Made by a program: the position numbers and the translations under genes
Source of the DNA: Stenopsyche tienmushanensis
Taxonomy: Eukaryota; Arthropoda; Insecta; Trichoptera; Stenopsychidae
Assembly: GCA_008973525.1 (NCBI GenBank)
Contig: WACJ01000476.1
Coordinates: 1-64,000, forward strand
Length of the DNA stretch: 64,000 bases
Direction of reading: 5' to 3'
Part shown: one piece after another, positions 38,690 through 51,518 of the stretch
How positions within the stretch are numbered: the first letter of the stretch is position 1
Layout: each line of letters opens with the position of its first letter
The notes under the pieces: generated by a model
Told to the model about the DNA's origin: nothing
What the model saw: only the letters and a program-made list of their open reading frames with translations
Database searches by the model: none

Positions 38690-38971
38690 ATGGCTAAATC
38701 ATGCAGTTGTGCAACAAGACATCGCAGCGCCCGATCTACAATCAGGGATAGACGCATTAAAAGAAGAAGGGCATCATCGATAACCATCTATCGAAGACCT
38801 AAAAGGGTTCCATACTGCCGAGATACATCTACAGGAAGATTTCTCAACCTCGCTTGCTGCCGAAAAATAATATTCGCACTTTTAACATTCCAATTAAAAG
38901 GCGTAGAACAAAAAGAACTTAAAACATTAAACAGATTTTTTAAAATGGTTGTAAAAAAATTATTGTACTAA
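38690..38971 (+). CDS. Arg/Cys-rich 93-residue small protein, candidate intronless gene (protamine-like composition)
   Basis: An ATG in strong insect context (TACAATGG, A at -3 and G at +4) opens a 93-codon frame. Residues 1-60 are very basic, with roughly a third Arg or Lys in clusters (RDRRIKRRR, YRRPKRV). There are five cysteines (SCSC near the start, one near 43, CC near 55). The C-terminal third is lysine-rich and could form an amphipathic helix (KGVEQKELKTLNRFFKMVVK). The stop is followed within 5 and 23 nt by AATAAA signals (38976-38981 and 38994-38999). Small Arg/Cys-rich intronless genes are typical of sperm chromatin proteins, and nesting inside a large intron is common for male-biased genes. 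This is a compositional analogy only; I recognise no homologue, and a chance frame cannot be excluded. Confidence 0.35.
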   Translation: MAKSCSCATRHRSARSTIRDRRIKRRRASSITIYRRPKRVPYCRDTSTGRFLNLACCRKIIFALLTFQLKGVEQKELKTLNRFFKMVVKKLLY

Positions 38972-38975
38972 ATTT

Positions 38976-38999
38976 AATAAATTAAATTATTGTAATAAA
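38976..38999 (+). terminator. Two AATAAA polyadenylation signals after the small basic ORF
   Basis: AATAAA occurs at 38976-38981 and again at 38994-38999, directly after the TAA at 38969-38971. The motif is common in AT-rich DNA, so weight comes only from its placement. Confidence 0.35.
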
Positions 39000-39284
39000 T
39001 TAAATCATCGAAATTTATTTTTAGAATATTTTAGATCAAAGCGATTCTACTGATATTTCTTATAAGACTTCACGATGTATATAATAAGCAAGTTCATCGA
39101 TGATTTGAAGCAGCGAGTGGATTTCAGAAAGAAAAGCTTGCTAAGATCAAAATGATGACAAACACACCGTCAAAAAGTATCAAATTATATCATCACACAA
39201 TGAGCACGTAAACAATTCGATCGAGCAATTCTGCAACATCACTCTCAAGCTTTCTTTGCGGCCATGAATCGGTATTATTAATCG

Positions 39285-39998
39285 GTAATATCGAAAACTA
39301 TTACTGATAAAGAAATACATTTTTTAAGAAAATTGCTCGATGTTCTTCTGCCAATCGAAATAGCAACGAAGAAATGCAAAAAGTACTAAGTTTATTGAAA
39401 TTATTTTATTGAATGAGTATAAAGTTTATTCAAAAATATCGATCATGCCAAAAAAAGGAGTAATATTTTAGATATTCTTTAAGATTTTCTACTGTCGATA
39501 AAACAAAACTCAAAGACAACTGAGAGGGTTTCTTCGATAGCAGGCTGAATAAAAATGAAATTACGGTCAAGTTTAATAGTAAAAACGTTCAATGCACTTC
39601 AATTTTTAAAATATGTATTTTTGAAATGTCAATAAAATTCTAATCCTCTTGATTTCGTTGAAACCAAAAACCTCAAAATTTCACTTGATTTCACGTCTTT
39701 GTCTACGAGAAAACGCGTTGCGCAACAGACGATGATACTTCTCGCCTTCTTTGTGTGATGGGATCCGGAACCTTCCTATCCGAAGAAATAAACTTATTTC
39801 TAATTAAGGGAATTTTGTAGAAAAATAAGATGCTCCAATTGTATTTTTATATAACAATAATAAATTCGGACAGAAAAATTCCGGGTTATATTTGAATCAC
39901 TCTCATATACACACATAAAATATTCGAATATTCGAATATTTTATCAAATTCATGTTCGATATTCGAATAATTGATTTTATGAATATTTGGGACCCCTA
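39285..39998 (+). mobile_element. hAT family 2, copy 1
   Basis: The right end in reverse complement reads TTAGGGGTCCCAAATATTCA. The inner half carries repeated ATATTCGAATATTCGAATAT. It contains a broken hAT dimerisation segment (39510-39624): GAGAGGGTTTCTTCGATAGC encodes E-R-V-S-S-I-A-G, then a stop, then KMKLRSSL and ALQFLKYVF. Long stretches match the copy at 45.2-46.7 kb. The left terminus is unclear. Confidence 0.6.
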
Positions 39999-40571
39999 AT
40001 CGGTATGCAAACGATTTACGACTTTTATAAATCTTTTCTTTGTAAAAATAACAAAGCAAATAATATCCAATCTTTTTGTTAGCTCATAAAGCCATTTTCT
40101 TCAATAATTCTATTGCACAGTCAATGCACTTACATAATTCAGATTCTCAACAATATAGATTATATTGCCTTCCATACATCTACACTAGGATGGTCCTTAT
40201 TTTTCGACTCTTATAAAATTGAGTGGCCACCTCGTCATATGATTTTCTATCCTTAAAAATGAATACTTGTTTTTATTTAAAAAAAAGGTTTTAAAGATCG
40301 CTACCATTGGTCAAAGTTTCAGAAAAAAACATTGTATGGCTACTTAACTATGAATCTGATTTATTATGTTATGCTTATTAGTCTACTTTGAAATAGAATA
40401 GCACGCAGAAAGACTCACTACATCACTACAGTCAACCCTCCCTCCCTTCCTCTTCCATAATTCTTTCCAGCGGGTACGCATTGAGATTGAGATAAAACCA
40501 ATATTTGTTATTATCGGCCAATCAACACCAAATCTGCATCAGTCAAAGTTTGATACTACAACTGTAAATAC

Positions 40572-40733
40572 TTGAGAAATGGTGTTCTTCTGGGGCAGAA
40601 AATGCAAACATATATGCTTTGCCTAGCTTATCGCCATCATAAAATGGAAGTTATGTTAGAAGCTGTAGTAAGTCAATCGCTCGGTCCGTCTAGTCCTCCT
40701 GATATCCAATTGTTTAAGGTATTTCGTATTTAA
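40572..40733 (+). pseudogene. Fragment of a hAT-like transposase (RHH...GPSSxPDIxLFK motif)
   Basis: One frame reads LRNGVLLGQKMQTYMLCLA, YRHHKMEVMLEAV, then QSLGPSSPPDIQLFKVFR and a stop. C-R-H-H...E-x-x-L...A...GPSSGPDIxLFKRF is a conserved block in a widespread insect transposase family with an RNase H-like core. It is a short relic; the region to 41047 may hold further decayed coding sequence but no clear motif. Confidence 0.55.
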
Positions 40734-41202
40734 GTATTTATTGACGACGAACTTTCAGTTCAAGATAATAAAAATATGGCAAATGCACCAATAATCGAAG
40801 ATGTAGAAGATTGCTAAAAAAGAAAAAGCATAGATGTCGAACATATCACTGAAAAAAGCATAGAAGACTTTGTGACTGGCAAATTTTTACGATTTTTCCA
40901 GATACTGGGTATTTCATCACAGTTTTCAAATAAAGATGTTGTCCTTTGGAGGATGACTCTGATTTTAAGGCTGCAAATAAAATGGTCCATTCTATGAATG
41001 GTTGGTAAAATATTACAGAAAGAAATATCCTGATTAAAAAAAATCAACGTTTGTATCCTAAATATATATTATTTTAATATTAAAATGGTATCCTTATTTG
41101 TAATTTTGCATTTTTTTTTTTTTTGGGGCCTTCCTAAAATTAAGCCTTTTTATTTTAGCCCAAGTCGGCTTTTGAGTTTGACGCCTCTGCTATACACAAT
41201 AC

Positions 41203-41224
41203 ACAACAACAACAACAACAAAAA
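41203..41224. repeat. CAA microsatellite
   Basis: ACAACAACAACAACAACA, about six repeats. Confidence 0.7.
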
Positions 41225-41390
41225 ACAAGTTGAATCAAAATTTTATTCAAATATATTTATTTAACATGTTATTTACAATATCACAAATACATATTTAAGT
41301 ATAATATGATCAAATGATCAAAACCTATGGGCAAAGGCCTGTGTAGTTTCCCGTAGTCAAAGTGTTAAAATGGAAATTATCGACCATAGC

Positions 41391-41437
41391 AACGGTTCTT
41401 AAACTGAAATCCGCGAATCCTCTTTGAGAGCCGCTGT
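41391..41437. mobile_element. Miniature hAT-type remnant: two ends nearly head to head
   Basis: CAACGGTTCTTAAACTG at the left and CTTTGAGAGCCGCTG at the right are inverted versions of the common hAT end CAGCGGTTCTCAAA, only 47 bp apart. No 8-bp target duplication is visible. Single ends of the same type occur at 9328-9341 (CAGCGGTTCTTAAG) and 22423-22437 (TTTTGAGAACCGCTG). Confidence 0.4.
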
Positions 41438-44400
41438 TATATATAAATGTCAACCTACCTGAAATAGCCCTTTTTAGAGAATCCCTTTTTTATTATCCAT
41501 TATTCTAATTTCTTGTAATCAATCGGCTTTTGCATACATTTTTACCATTTCTCATCAAGTCTTTTAAGGTTTTTCTGCAGAAGTTAGTGTTTACAATCTG
41601 TCTTAAATAAACAAGCAAAGGAGTTAATAAGGATAATTTACAGATCGAATCATACAATACGAAGTTTTCATAACAAAAAACTTTACTGCTACTGAAACTA
41701 TTTTATTCCTAAGTACATTTTTTATTGGTACACGAGCCACAGTTTGATTTTTAGTAATTTTATAATTATAATACTTTAAGAGAAAGAAAATTACGTTCCC
41801 AATTTGGTTTTAATACGTTGGCTTGTTTAAGTCATGATATTTTATAAAATTCAAATTTTTGTCCAAATACTCTTAGTCCCCAGCGGTATTAACATTAAAC
41901 ACTTAAATTGTACGTGGCAAAATTTTAGGGCTTAATAAAATGATAAAATATCATTCCATACGATATAATCAATACAAGTAAGCCCCACTTAGCTCTTTCA
42001 AGGGCATAAAAATGCTTTTGGATACTTTAGTGTCTTCATCAAGGATAACCACATTTAATATTTTTGATTTTTGTTCATTCTATAGAATGATAATAATTGA
42101 TGATCTTGATAATAATAATGATTCAAATCCATGTTTCACGAATCGCTTCAGTGTGTACATTTGGTTGCAGAAATATCAATCATCATAAGCATCCATCAAA
42201 TATAAAAATTCATCAGTCATTCCGCGACCATGATCACGGCGAGATGCTGTAAATATCGGAAAGAAGTATTATTTTAAATCATCTTTAAAAACTACATAAC
42301 GCGATAGGATATCCGTTTTTGATCTAAATGTAAAAAACATATAAATATATAAAAACAGTCAATCGGCGAACATGAACCCGGCAGGAGGTTCGAAATATAG
42401 AAATCTATTTTATTCGGATACATTTGCAAATATGAAATGCAAAAGGATGAAAGAGTAACGTATATCGTCATACAATTGTATTCAAGAAATGCAATATTCA
42501 ATATGATTATTTTTGTTATGAGATACAATTTCAAAAATCTTTTCTACTTTGCCTGAATGTGTTAACTTACAAAATGTGCTAAAATAGTTTAGGTGCAACG
42601 CTTTGTTTCAGGTCTGGCTTTCAATTACAATGACATACTATCAGCAACATTATCTGAATTCCAATTTATGTCAAATAAATCAATCATTTTGATAATGTTA
42701 ATGATACAATATTGAAAGTATAGTGATGAGTAAATCAGTATACTTGTGCACGTTCGCAATTTGAATGGTAATTCAAATATGCAAAATTAAATCGGCAATG
42801 TAAACGATACGAGACTTGAACGTAGGAAAATAAAAGGGGATGACGTCAGGGTGACGTCATTTTCGGCCATTTAACGGGATTCCCACCCCCTCGACAGACT
42901 GGGTTATGGCTTCCAAGTTTAAGGGGGCGGCACAATGGTGAAATGGTAGAGGAGCCAAGTTTTCCATTTATGCACGACAACCCGAATCGAAAATGGGTCA
43001 TCCTTTAAAACCCATAACACCTTTGCCCCAGAACTTTTACACTGTCACAATGCGACAAAATTGGTATTTACAAGCAAATTTGTTTTTTTTTTAATTATCT
43101 TTTCGCAATATGCCAAATGTATATTTGTATTCAATCAAAATCTATCCAATTGATATTTAATCGCAAAGGTTGGGGTTTTAATAGTGTTTCGATTAAAACT
43201 GGATCTATATGTGTAGTCAAGTCGAACATAAAGTTACCGAGCACTTGCATGCTAACACTTTAGTCTCAGACAAATCGATATCCTAGCGAGCCAAGCAGAA
43301 TTTATTATACAGAGTGTCCTAATCTATATCCTGGTGATATTATCTGAAATATGATACATCCAAACAACGCAAATGAGATCATTATATCACAGTGAGTTTT
43401 TATGCACAAAATGTAATCGACATATATATCAAATTTAATCAATCAAAAACACTATTTAGATGTTTAGTTGATACTATACAAATATTATATAAACATATAC
43501 AACTAAGATATCGGTTCTTAGAAAAATACCAAAAAATAAGCCGATTAAGTACTCAGACTTATGGTATAGCACCACTATTGATTTAATTTAGGCAATCGAT
43601 CAGAAAACGTCAGATTCGATGATTTTTATAATTATTCAACGCTAAAAAATACATGAAACCGATTCAAAAAAGAGATTAACCCAATAGACCTTATCTTTTT
43701 TAGTTTATAGTGTTTATGAAAGATAACTTGCGCAAACTAAGCGATTAAGATAGTGAAAATTCGTAGCATTCATGGTTAAAAATAAGTTATTTGATATCAC
43801 AACGCTCCATTTAATTGTTATGTGTGGGAAAATTTATACAGTGTGAAATTTGAATAATATAGAACGAAAATGAATGCAATTTAATTAATAAGGAATACAT
43901 GGCATAATAATAAGTTGTGACATCCTAAATTGACGATATTTTTCTTGGCTTATAAAAGTATTTCATGATTATTTAAAAAAAAAAAGATATACATACATAT
44001 TTGGTGTTTGGACACCACATCATCTAAGCGAAGATAATAAGGCCGCACGAGTAGAGATCCAAGATAATGATAATAAACATTATTACCTTATTTGCTATGA
44101 AATATCGTATAATTATTGTAATATGACACGAAAAAAAACCGACATAATTTAAGACAATTCACGTGATTATTATTTCGCAAACCTTTTAAGATAACGATTA
44201 ATATGCTTAATTACAACGGAATCTCGAATAGAACATCTATTAGAACAAATTATTTAAGTTAGCGACAATTAAATGTATATCTATCCCTCTATTTACGCGT
44301 GAATAAATGTCTCAAAAATTATGTTCAATGTAAAATGTCAACACAATCGGGAACATTGGAGTAAAACATGAATCAAGAGAAGTAATATTTTTTCCACCTT

Positions 44401-44890
44401 CCTCAAAGTAGCCTTCGTTATGCTTTCAGAAGAGGCTCATCATCATTCAAATCTCGCAGATACAAAACCAAATAATCTTGTTTGATTGAAGGGGAAGTCT
44501 ACCAATAATTTGAAACCGTGATAGACTATATAATGACACGAACCTGCACAGGTCATAATTTGTATCGCATTGACAGCTGAAGGAAGCTCAACGATCGTGT
44601 TTTTCGACAAAAGCGTTTAAATTCAGGCACAAATATATAAATAAGGTGGTTTAAATGTTGACGCAAAAATAGTATACATATTCATCGACTTGCGAAAAAT
44701 AGTGGATTTCAGACTGATTTAAAACGGACATTTTAATGAGAATGTATGCGTAATTTGGAAAGCGCGTTAGTATAACATGCGTTAAGTTCATCGCCATATC
44801 CAACGACCATTATTCTGTCTAAAGTCGCTAGATTTTTATACAGAAATATGTTTCTATTATTTAACTTCTTACACATAAAAATGAATCTCT
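41438..44890. other. Noncoding
   Basis: A patch at 42830-43040 is richer in GC (GGGGATGACGTCAGGGTGAC, AAGGGGGCGGCACAATGG) without a frame. It includes a TGACGTCA-like CRE motif repeated as GTGACGTCAT. Otherwise AT-rich. Confidence 0.4.
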
Positions 44891-45115
44891 TTTGTACGTA
44901 TGTAAAACGCTGCCATACCGTTCATCAGATTGCGATAAAACTTCGTCCACTTATTGCTAAGGATTGCGTGAGTAACATAGGCATAGTAATATACAAAAAT
45001 AAAATTAATGTTTGTTCGTATTTTATGCGCTGCCATACCGTTCATTCGATTGCGATAAACCTTTGCCAACTTATTGTTAACACTTGCGGGAATAACATAG
45101 GTATAATAAAAATAT
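44891..45115 (+). repeat. Same dispersed repeat, tandem dimer
   Basis: Two direct units, 44891-44990 and 45009-45115, each have GCTGCCATACCGTTCAT, ATTGCGATAAA and TAACATAGG(C/T)ATA. This produces overlapping ORFs on both strands that should be ignored. Confidence 0.6.
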
Positions 45116-45832
45116 TGTTTGTGTACGCAGTTCATTATGTGAGATGTGGCATTGCAACACATGCCGGGTAATCACTAGTGTCTTATAAATTGAAGCAGAA
45201 GTGTATTATTACTAGGGCTCCCAATCGAATATTCGATATTCGAATATATTTGCCCCTTTTAATTTAAAATCAGACCAGTTAATCAGATCATTTTTAGGAA
45301 AATTGGTCGATATTCTTCTGCCAATCGAAATTGCAACAAAGACATGCAAAAACTAGATAACTGTAGGTGTTTATCAATTTTTATTTAAGAAACTTGAAGA
45401 AATTAATACTGATTTAAGTAAAACTATGTTACTGTATATCAAAACGCTAATAGGAGAAGAAATACAATGCTAATTACATTAATATTATATTTAGAAACGG
45501 GGAAAATTCCTCCCTCTACAGAATGTATGAAATATTTGTTAAAAAGGGAGCCCTTTACATTGGCATCCAAGACATTGATCAGACTTTTTAACAATATTTT
45601 AATAGAAATATTACAGAAACGGTTGGACAAAACAATTGCCGATATAATTGAAGTTAGCGCACTAGTTGTTTATAAGTTTATTGAAAAACTATTCAAAATT
45701 TTCGATCACCTCAAAAAAAGGCGTTATAATTTAGATATTCTTTACGATTCTCTACTCATTACTACTACTTCTCAACTGAGAAGCTTTTTTCAACAGCAGA
45801 CTCAATAATAAAAAAAATACGATCAAGTTTTA

Positions 45833-46358
45833 CCCCTAAAGGAGTACTATCCCAGGGCCTGGGATCCACTTATTCGATAGAGCACTCTTGTATATTGAGC
45901 TTGGAGACAGACAGACAGAGAGAGAGAGAGTAACGCAGTTCGGGAGACAGAGACGGAGAGCTTTCCCGCATACATCGCATGATTGTATAGATCGTTAGCC
46001 CAAATTTATCGACTAATAACGATTTCGATTTTAAGTTTGTTATTTGTTTATGCAAAGAAATTACCGAATATTTTGTGCTACCGACAGTGTTCATGTATTT
46101 AATTGCTTCTGTTCGTGACGAATATTTGTTCAATTATTATATCCTTCTAAAACAGGAGCAAATTAATCGATTTTTTGTGTATTTTTTATATAAAGAAATG
46201 ACGTGGTGTTGTATACTATCAACAGTGTTTATTTACAATTGATTGCCTCGAATTAAATATTGTCTTGCGCTGATATAAGCTGACAGAAAGTAATCGGTTT
46301 AAAGGGATTATGGCATCAACGACTTCATCGATTTTAAATTTGCTCACTCCTCAAAAGG
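45833..46358. mobile_element. piggyBac-like TTAA MITE inserted in hAT family 2 copy 2
   Basis: The insert begins CCCCTAAAGGAGT after TTTA and ends ACTCCTCAAAAGG before TTAA (46359-46362); ten of 13 terminal bases pair as inverted repeats. Outside it the hAT sequence continues as in copy 1 (CAAGTTT then AACATTCATTGCA). Its right part (TACCGACAGTGTTCATG, TTGCTCACTCCTC) matches the repeats at 15745-15904 and 51519-51816. It holds a GACA/GA microsatellite at 45906-45930. Confidence 0.55.
45906..45930. repeat. GACA/GA microsatellite
   Basis: GACAGACAGACAGAGAGAGA and further GA, inside the nested TTAA element. Confidence 0.7.
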
Positions 46359-46745
46359 TTAAAAGTATGTAGAAACATTCATTGCATTTTTATTTTTAAA
46401 ATATGTATTTTTGAAATGCAAATAGAATTCTGATCTTTTTGACTTTGCTTGTTTGGTTTCAAACGAATATTTGTCTGAAAGCAAAATCCTCAACATTTCA
46501 CTAGATTTCACACCTTCGTTTACGAGAAAACGAACAATTAGGGATTGTGCAAAAGAGGATGCTACTTCTCACCTTTTTCTTTCGGTGACGGGGAATTAAT
46601 CTATTTCAAATGAAGGAAGCTATGTAGAAAAATATAATATAAGATTTGTATGTTTAAATATCACTAATAGATTTTTTACAGAAAAAATCCGGATTATATT
46701 TGAATCACCCTCGTATATATCTAAAATATTCGAATACTCGAATTA

Positions 46746-49700
46746 TGACTCAGAAGAAATGAGAATGTCGCGATAAACAATTTTAAAAGACGCGAAAGGG
46801 TAACAAAATGTCATAAATTAAAAGTATCAGCGGCCTAACAAAGTGAAAGTACATTATTAACGGTTGACTGACAATTAGTCGATCGCAGTGTCATCTATTA
46901 ACACGTCTAGAGAGAAACGACCATTGTTGTCGAGATCAGCTTAATAATATCCAATTACTGCATATAAAACAAATTCCAACCGACAATGGCAGGATTTATT
47001 TAAATACTTTTGCACAAATTGAGCTCCTACGACTACTTTCTTCGATGAACTCCCACATATTTCAAGTTCGATTGGCAGTGTTCATTTTCAAAGTGAATCA
47101 ATACGATGGCAATGACACGACAGCCGTCGACCCATGCACGATGGAATATTAAAGCATCCATTTTACATGAAAAAGTCTATTTAATTATCAGGTTTGCGTT
47201 CCAGATGTCAATGATCCCGTGAATAAAAGGGGAGCGAGATTGTTGATCCTAGATTGCGCTGATGACAAAGAATTGCGCTCGATGTTCACGTGTATGCACT
47301 ACGCTATTTCAGTCCGTATAAGTTCAAGTCCATTCGCTCTAAAACGCAAAATACAATCATATTATGAAGGAATTTGTATTTGTTAAAATCTATGAGACAA
47401 ATCTGCATTTGGGATCCGATCGGAATGCCATTGGCGATTTTTTGCGATCGATTTATACAGCATTGTATGACATTTGTATGAACAAATTGCCGACATATCT
47501 GCAAAAATAATACGACGATCGTTCTCTATTATTAAGGAAGAGAATGTGTGTTACGAATTATAAAATATGCATATTTGGTATAGACACATATATCATGTTA
47601 CGCTATAACAATGAATTATCATATTAATAGTTTGTAACTCATTACAATGCAGGAACGATTTATTTTAATAAATTTAACACACTGCAATTTATCGTCCAAC
47701 TGGTAGTATAGTGGATTAGATCACGGGCTCTTATTATAAAGTTTGGATTTAAGATTCAACCATTGATTGCCCAATAATTTGTCGATAATAATGGAAGCAA
47801 AACAAAAATAGAAAGCAAAAATGACATTGAGATCATTCGATATGATTCAAAATCAAATTATCAAATATTTAGCATTCTTCTGATATGTTCGATCTATCAG
47901 AAATACAAATATTTAAGATTGTCAAGTTTTTTATTAACTTTTGTAGCTATTATTGTAGCTACATAGATATTCATGTTCATCGAAAAAAATATAATTATGT
48001 ACTAAACGTTGGTGAAATTTGAGGTCCTACTGATTTTAATCAAAAGAAAAATGTATATAGTAGACTTTCGATTATCCGGGGGACTGCCGGGGAGGAAAAA
48101 CACGGATAATCTAAATCATCAAATTTCTACTTGGTTTTAATTATAATATCATATTTACATAATATCAAATTTTTATTTTATAATTTTATTGCTCAGTATT
48201 AAGAAAAACACTAATAGTTAACCTGTATGGTAGGATGATCGCGTATTTGCGAGCGAATTCTAATGATTCTCTAAGCTCTCTCTGAGGTCAACGTACACTA
48301 ATAATTGAATAATAATAATTTAATAATTGAGAGTTTTTTGCTGATTTTTTGATTGTTTGAACTACACAAGAAACATCATCTAAGAACTTTTTTCAAAGGT
48401 TTTACTCGATAGTTTTACAAAACTAAGACGAGTATTTATCTTAGACTGACTTTGCATAGAAACTCTGTTTTAACGATCATAATGATAATATCAGCAATAA
48501 ATTAAATAGCAAATTAGATTCTTGAACATCATGGGTATTTTGTGGACTACTTGTAGCATATTCCAGTGATGACGATATATTAATAGATACATAGATAGAC
48601 TAACACGTTATCTTTAGAACAATTCTTCGAAAAGCATAGAAGAATCATCCTAAACCAATTTATAATCCATTTGACTCATCAATGATGACCTGTCAATCTT
48701 TAAATTGAATTCTAAAAAAATGCAGCAGAGAAAAACTCGATTATTATCACCGTAAAGAAACTGCGCTTGCACTTGTTGTTCATTGAAGGATATCAATTAT
48801 TCGCCAGCTCGATCACTAAGAAATTAAGTTCTGATACAAGTATTCACATAGCAGCTGACAGATTTACATACTCGAAAGACCACAGCAAGACGATCATATC
48901 GTAAGAATTGATATCCAATAAATTTCTCAATCAAAATACTAATCAATCTAAGATTGTGAACGAGTTCGCGTAGTAGAATATCAGCTTTTGACTGGCCTGG
49001 GAATAGTTCCGTTTGAAACCTTGTGAAAAATCTTTCGCTCGTTTAGTCAAAAACAAAATTGCTGATAAACACCAATGTAGTGCCAAATAACTGTATTTCA
49101 GGCAATTATTGCCGACGTCTGGGAAAGCATGCCGAGACATTTGGAGAAAAATGTTATGGAGGTCAAGCTGAATATTGATTGTTCCGAGAATTTTGTATAA
49201 ATTATGTTGTATTTTTCAAACAAGAAAATCCATTTTTCAAGGTTAATTTCGAATAAATATGCGATTTTCTGCCACGAATTAAAATTCAAGGGGTGGCCTT
49301 TATCTTTTGGCTACGATTGCATGCACCAAAATGTTATGGACTTAAGAAAACGACGCATTTAAAAAGTGCGGATCTTACGAACGAACAGAGTATAAATTGC
49401 AAGAACAAACGCACTGAAACTTGAATATTTTTATCTTTATCTTTGTTTAGTCTGGCAATAATTTGGAGCAGCGAGTGGCTATAAATAAGCAAGGATCTGC
49501 CCTGATCATAAAAATATGTGAATAGAAGCATATTCCCAATATACACGTATTAGTATTTTTTAGTAAAATTTTTAGTCCAAAACAAACCGAAATTTAAAAC
49601 AAATCATTTGGGCTGGTGGATGCTGAATATATTGTCACAAAACGATGATTAAAAACTGTGAGAACTAAAAACTACAATTCAGCACGCATGTCAAGGGTTA

Positions 49701-50454
49701 TTAATTTGGACATAGGGATATCAAAAGAAAGAGAACAAAGAGGAGCTAAAATTACGATTTTTTAACCGTTTCGCTGAGCAGAAAATCATAAAAATGTAGC
49801 ACATCCCAAAAAATAAAAATCCCTCAGTTTGGGATCGGTGGAAATTAATCCGACCATTTGACAGAGCACGATTTTTTTTCATAGCATTCTGATATAGATC
49901 GATATTTCGTGGCATTAGCTGTGCATTGAACCAAGCCTTCGGTTCACCTTGATCTTTAGCAGTTTTTTTCATCGATCGTCGTCTATGATGTGAATTGTAG
50001 CATTGTCGACATTTTCACTACAATGGTTTCGAAAGACCAAAAAAAAAGGTTTTTTTAACGCCCACGACATTACAGAGGGCTTAGTGCATTAATCCAATAC
50101 GGAAGAAATGCATGTTGCTTTCAGTTTAATTTTATGGTTAGCTCAAAAGACCATAAAAGTTAATTAATTGTGACGTACGACGAAACGAGAAACGCTCCAT
50201 ATGAAAGCCGAGATCTAATAGAGCAGCTGCAAATGAGAGTTTGGAGAGAATTCAGTTCTACGACATGTCCAACAAATTAGTACGTAGCTACTGCTGATCA
50301 ATCCATGAACATAAAATAAACATAAATAACCCTTTATGGTGTTAATTCGTCTATGTATATTCCATGGCCAAACAAAATTGAACATCATGTGTGATATTTC
50401 AAAAATGATCAACAAGTTTAAGACTTGCGTAACAACATTTCGGTATGATGTTAT
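46746..50454. other. Noncoding apart from the tRNA-like relic at 47691
   Basis: No exon or paired transposon ends recognised. Confidence 0.4.
47691..47762 (+). repeat. tRNA-like pseudogene or SINE head (tRNA-Asp-like A box)
   Basis: TGGTAGTATAGTGGATTAGA resembles the D-arm of tRNA-Asp (TAGTATAGTGGTTAG). It is followed at tRNA-like distance by GGGCTCTTATTATAAAG in the anticodon-arm position and GGATTTAAGATTCAACC in the T-arm position. The acceptor stem does not pair and the B box is poor, so it is not a functional tRNA. Confidence 0.4.
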
Positions 50455-50590
50455 TTAACCCTCTCTGTGCCGGACTACGACATATCCTCGTTTTCAACAC
50501 TTACGCAAAGTTCCAACGACGATATATCGTTACCAATATGATAACGCTCTATCGCTAAATATGATACTATTGGCAACTTGTTAGAAATAT
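50455..50590. repeat. piggyBac-like terminus (TTAACCCTCTCTGTGCCGGA)
   Basis: TTAA at 50455-50458 is followed by CCCTCTCTGTGCCGGACTAC and then an AACGACGATATATCGTT palindrome. The opposite end was not located, so the extent is a guess. Confidence 0.35.
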
Positions 50591-51518
50591 CATAACTAGT
50601 ACAATCGATTAGGATAATAATTTATAAACATAATAATACTATAATGTTGATAATATACTAACTATAAGAATGGCTTGTTTTGTAGCAGATTACGTTTTAT
50701 GGGATTATCACTTCGTAATATGTTATTTTTTTTTTAGTTCTTACATTTTTTTTAATATCTTTTTATTAAATCTTATCAAATTAGCTCGACATTCTTCACT
50801 GAAGTACAGTTTTTCAGTCGGGACTAAAAGCATTGATGTTCTAAAGTCGAAGCTGTTATTTTTTGAAATCATAATTGAACAACCATCTTAAATATCATTG
50901 GGCAAAAAGTCGATATCATCAAAAAAAAATCATATTTTACAAGTTGACCTAACAAAATTGGGATTATAGTTTCATGAAACTGGAGATGAAATCAAATTGG
51001 CGTAACGCGAAATGTCTTCTTCTCGGCTGTCAAATATCGGCACATAAATTATAAAAAGCAATTCTGCTACATCCCAGATCAAATCGCGTAATTCGGCTTC
51101 GATTAAGACTTGATAGTTTGGGGTCCAAAAATATTCACAACATATAGAGACACTCATTACATTAATATTTAATATCCGTCGGCAGTTATATCACACGATA
51201 TTAAAATAATTTCCTGTTTTTAAAACACACTTCCATCACTTGATAACGACAAATAATTACCAGAGCAAAATCACACCGATAATATATGTATTTACATACG
51301 TGTTTAGACTCTCCCGATGTAAAATGGCCTTTCAGTTTAAATGTCACATTTGTGTGACCCTAAAAATGATATTAGATGATAGCAATAGAATAAATGCTTC
51401 AGTTTTAATATGCTGATATCAAGCACGATTTATGCATATTCCTTTTTAGGTGCAAATTGACATTCTAATTGATTAAATAAGTCGTGCATTGATTATGCAT
51501 ATGTTGTGAATCCATTAT

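Larger units (their letters stand above)
45213..46745 (+). mobile_element. hAT family 2, copy 2, interrupted by a TTAA element
   Basis: The left end TAGGGCTCCCAATCGAATAT matches the inverted right end of copy 1. Shared segments include GATATTCTTCTGCCAATCGA and AAATATGTATTTTTGAAATG. The transposase trace at 45467-45830 (frame of ~113 codons) ends in TTTSQLRSFFQ. One frameshift away it reads RSFFSTADSIIKKIRSS, the hAT E/Q-R-x-F-S-T-A motif. It is interrupted at 45833-46358. Confidence 0.6.

Noticed and set aside
44848..45171. Frames of ~100 codons on both strands
   Set aside because: They are translations of the tandem dispersed repeat; the duplicated CHTVHxIAI peptide simply reflects the two repeat units.
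47691..47762. Functional tRNA gene
   Set aside because: A-box resemblance only; acceptor stem does not pair and the B box is degraded, so it was kept only as a relic.
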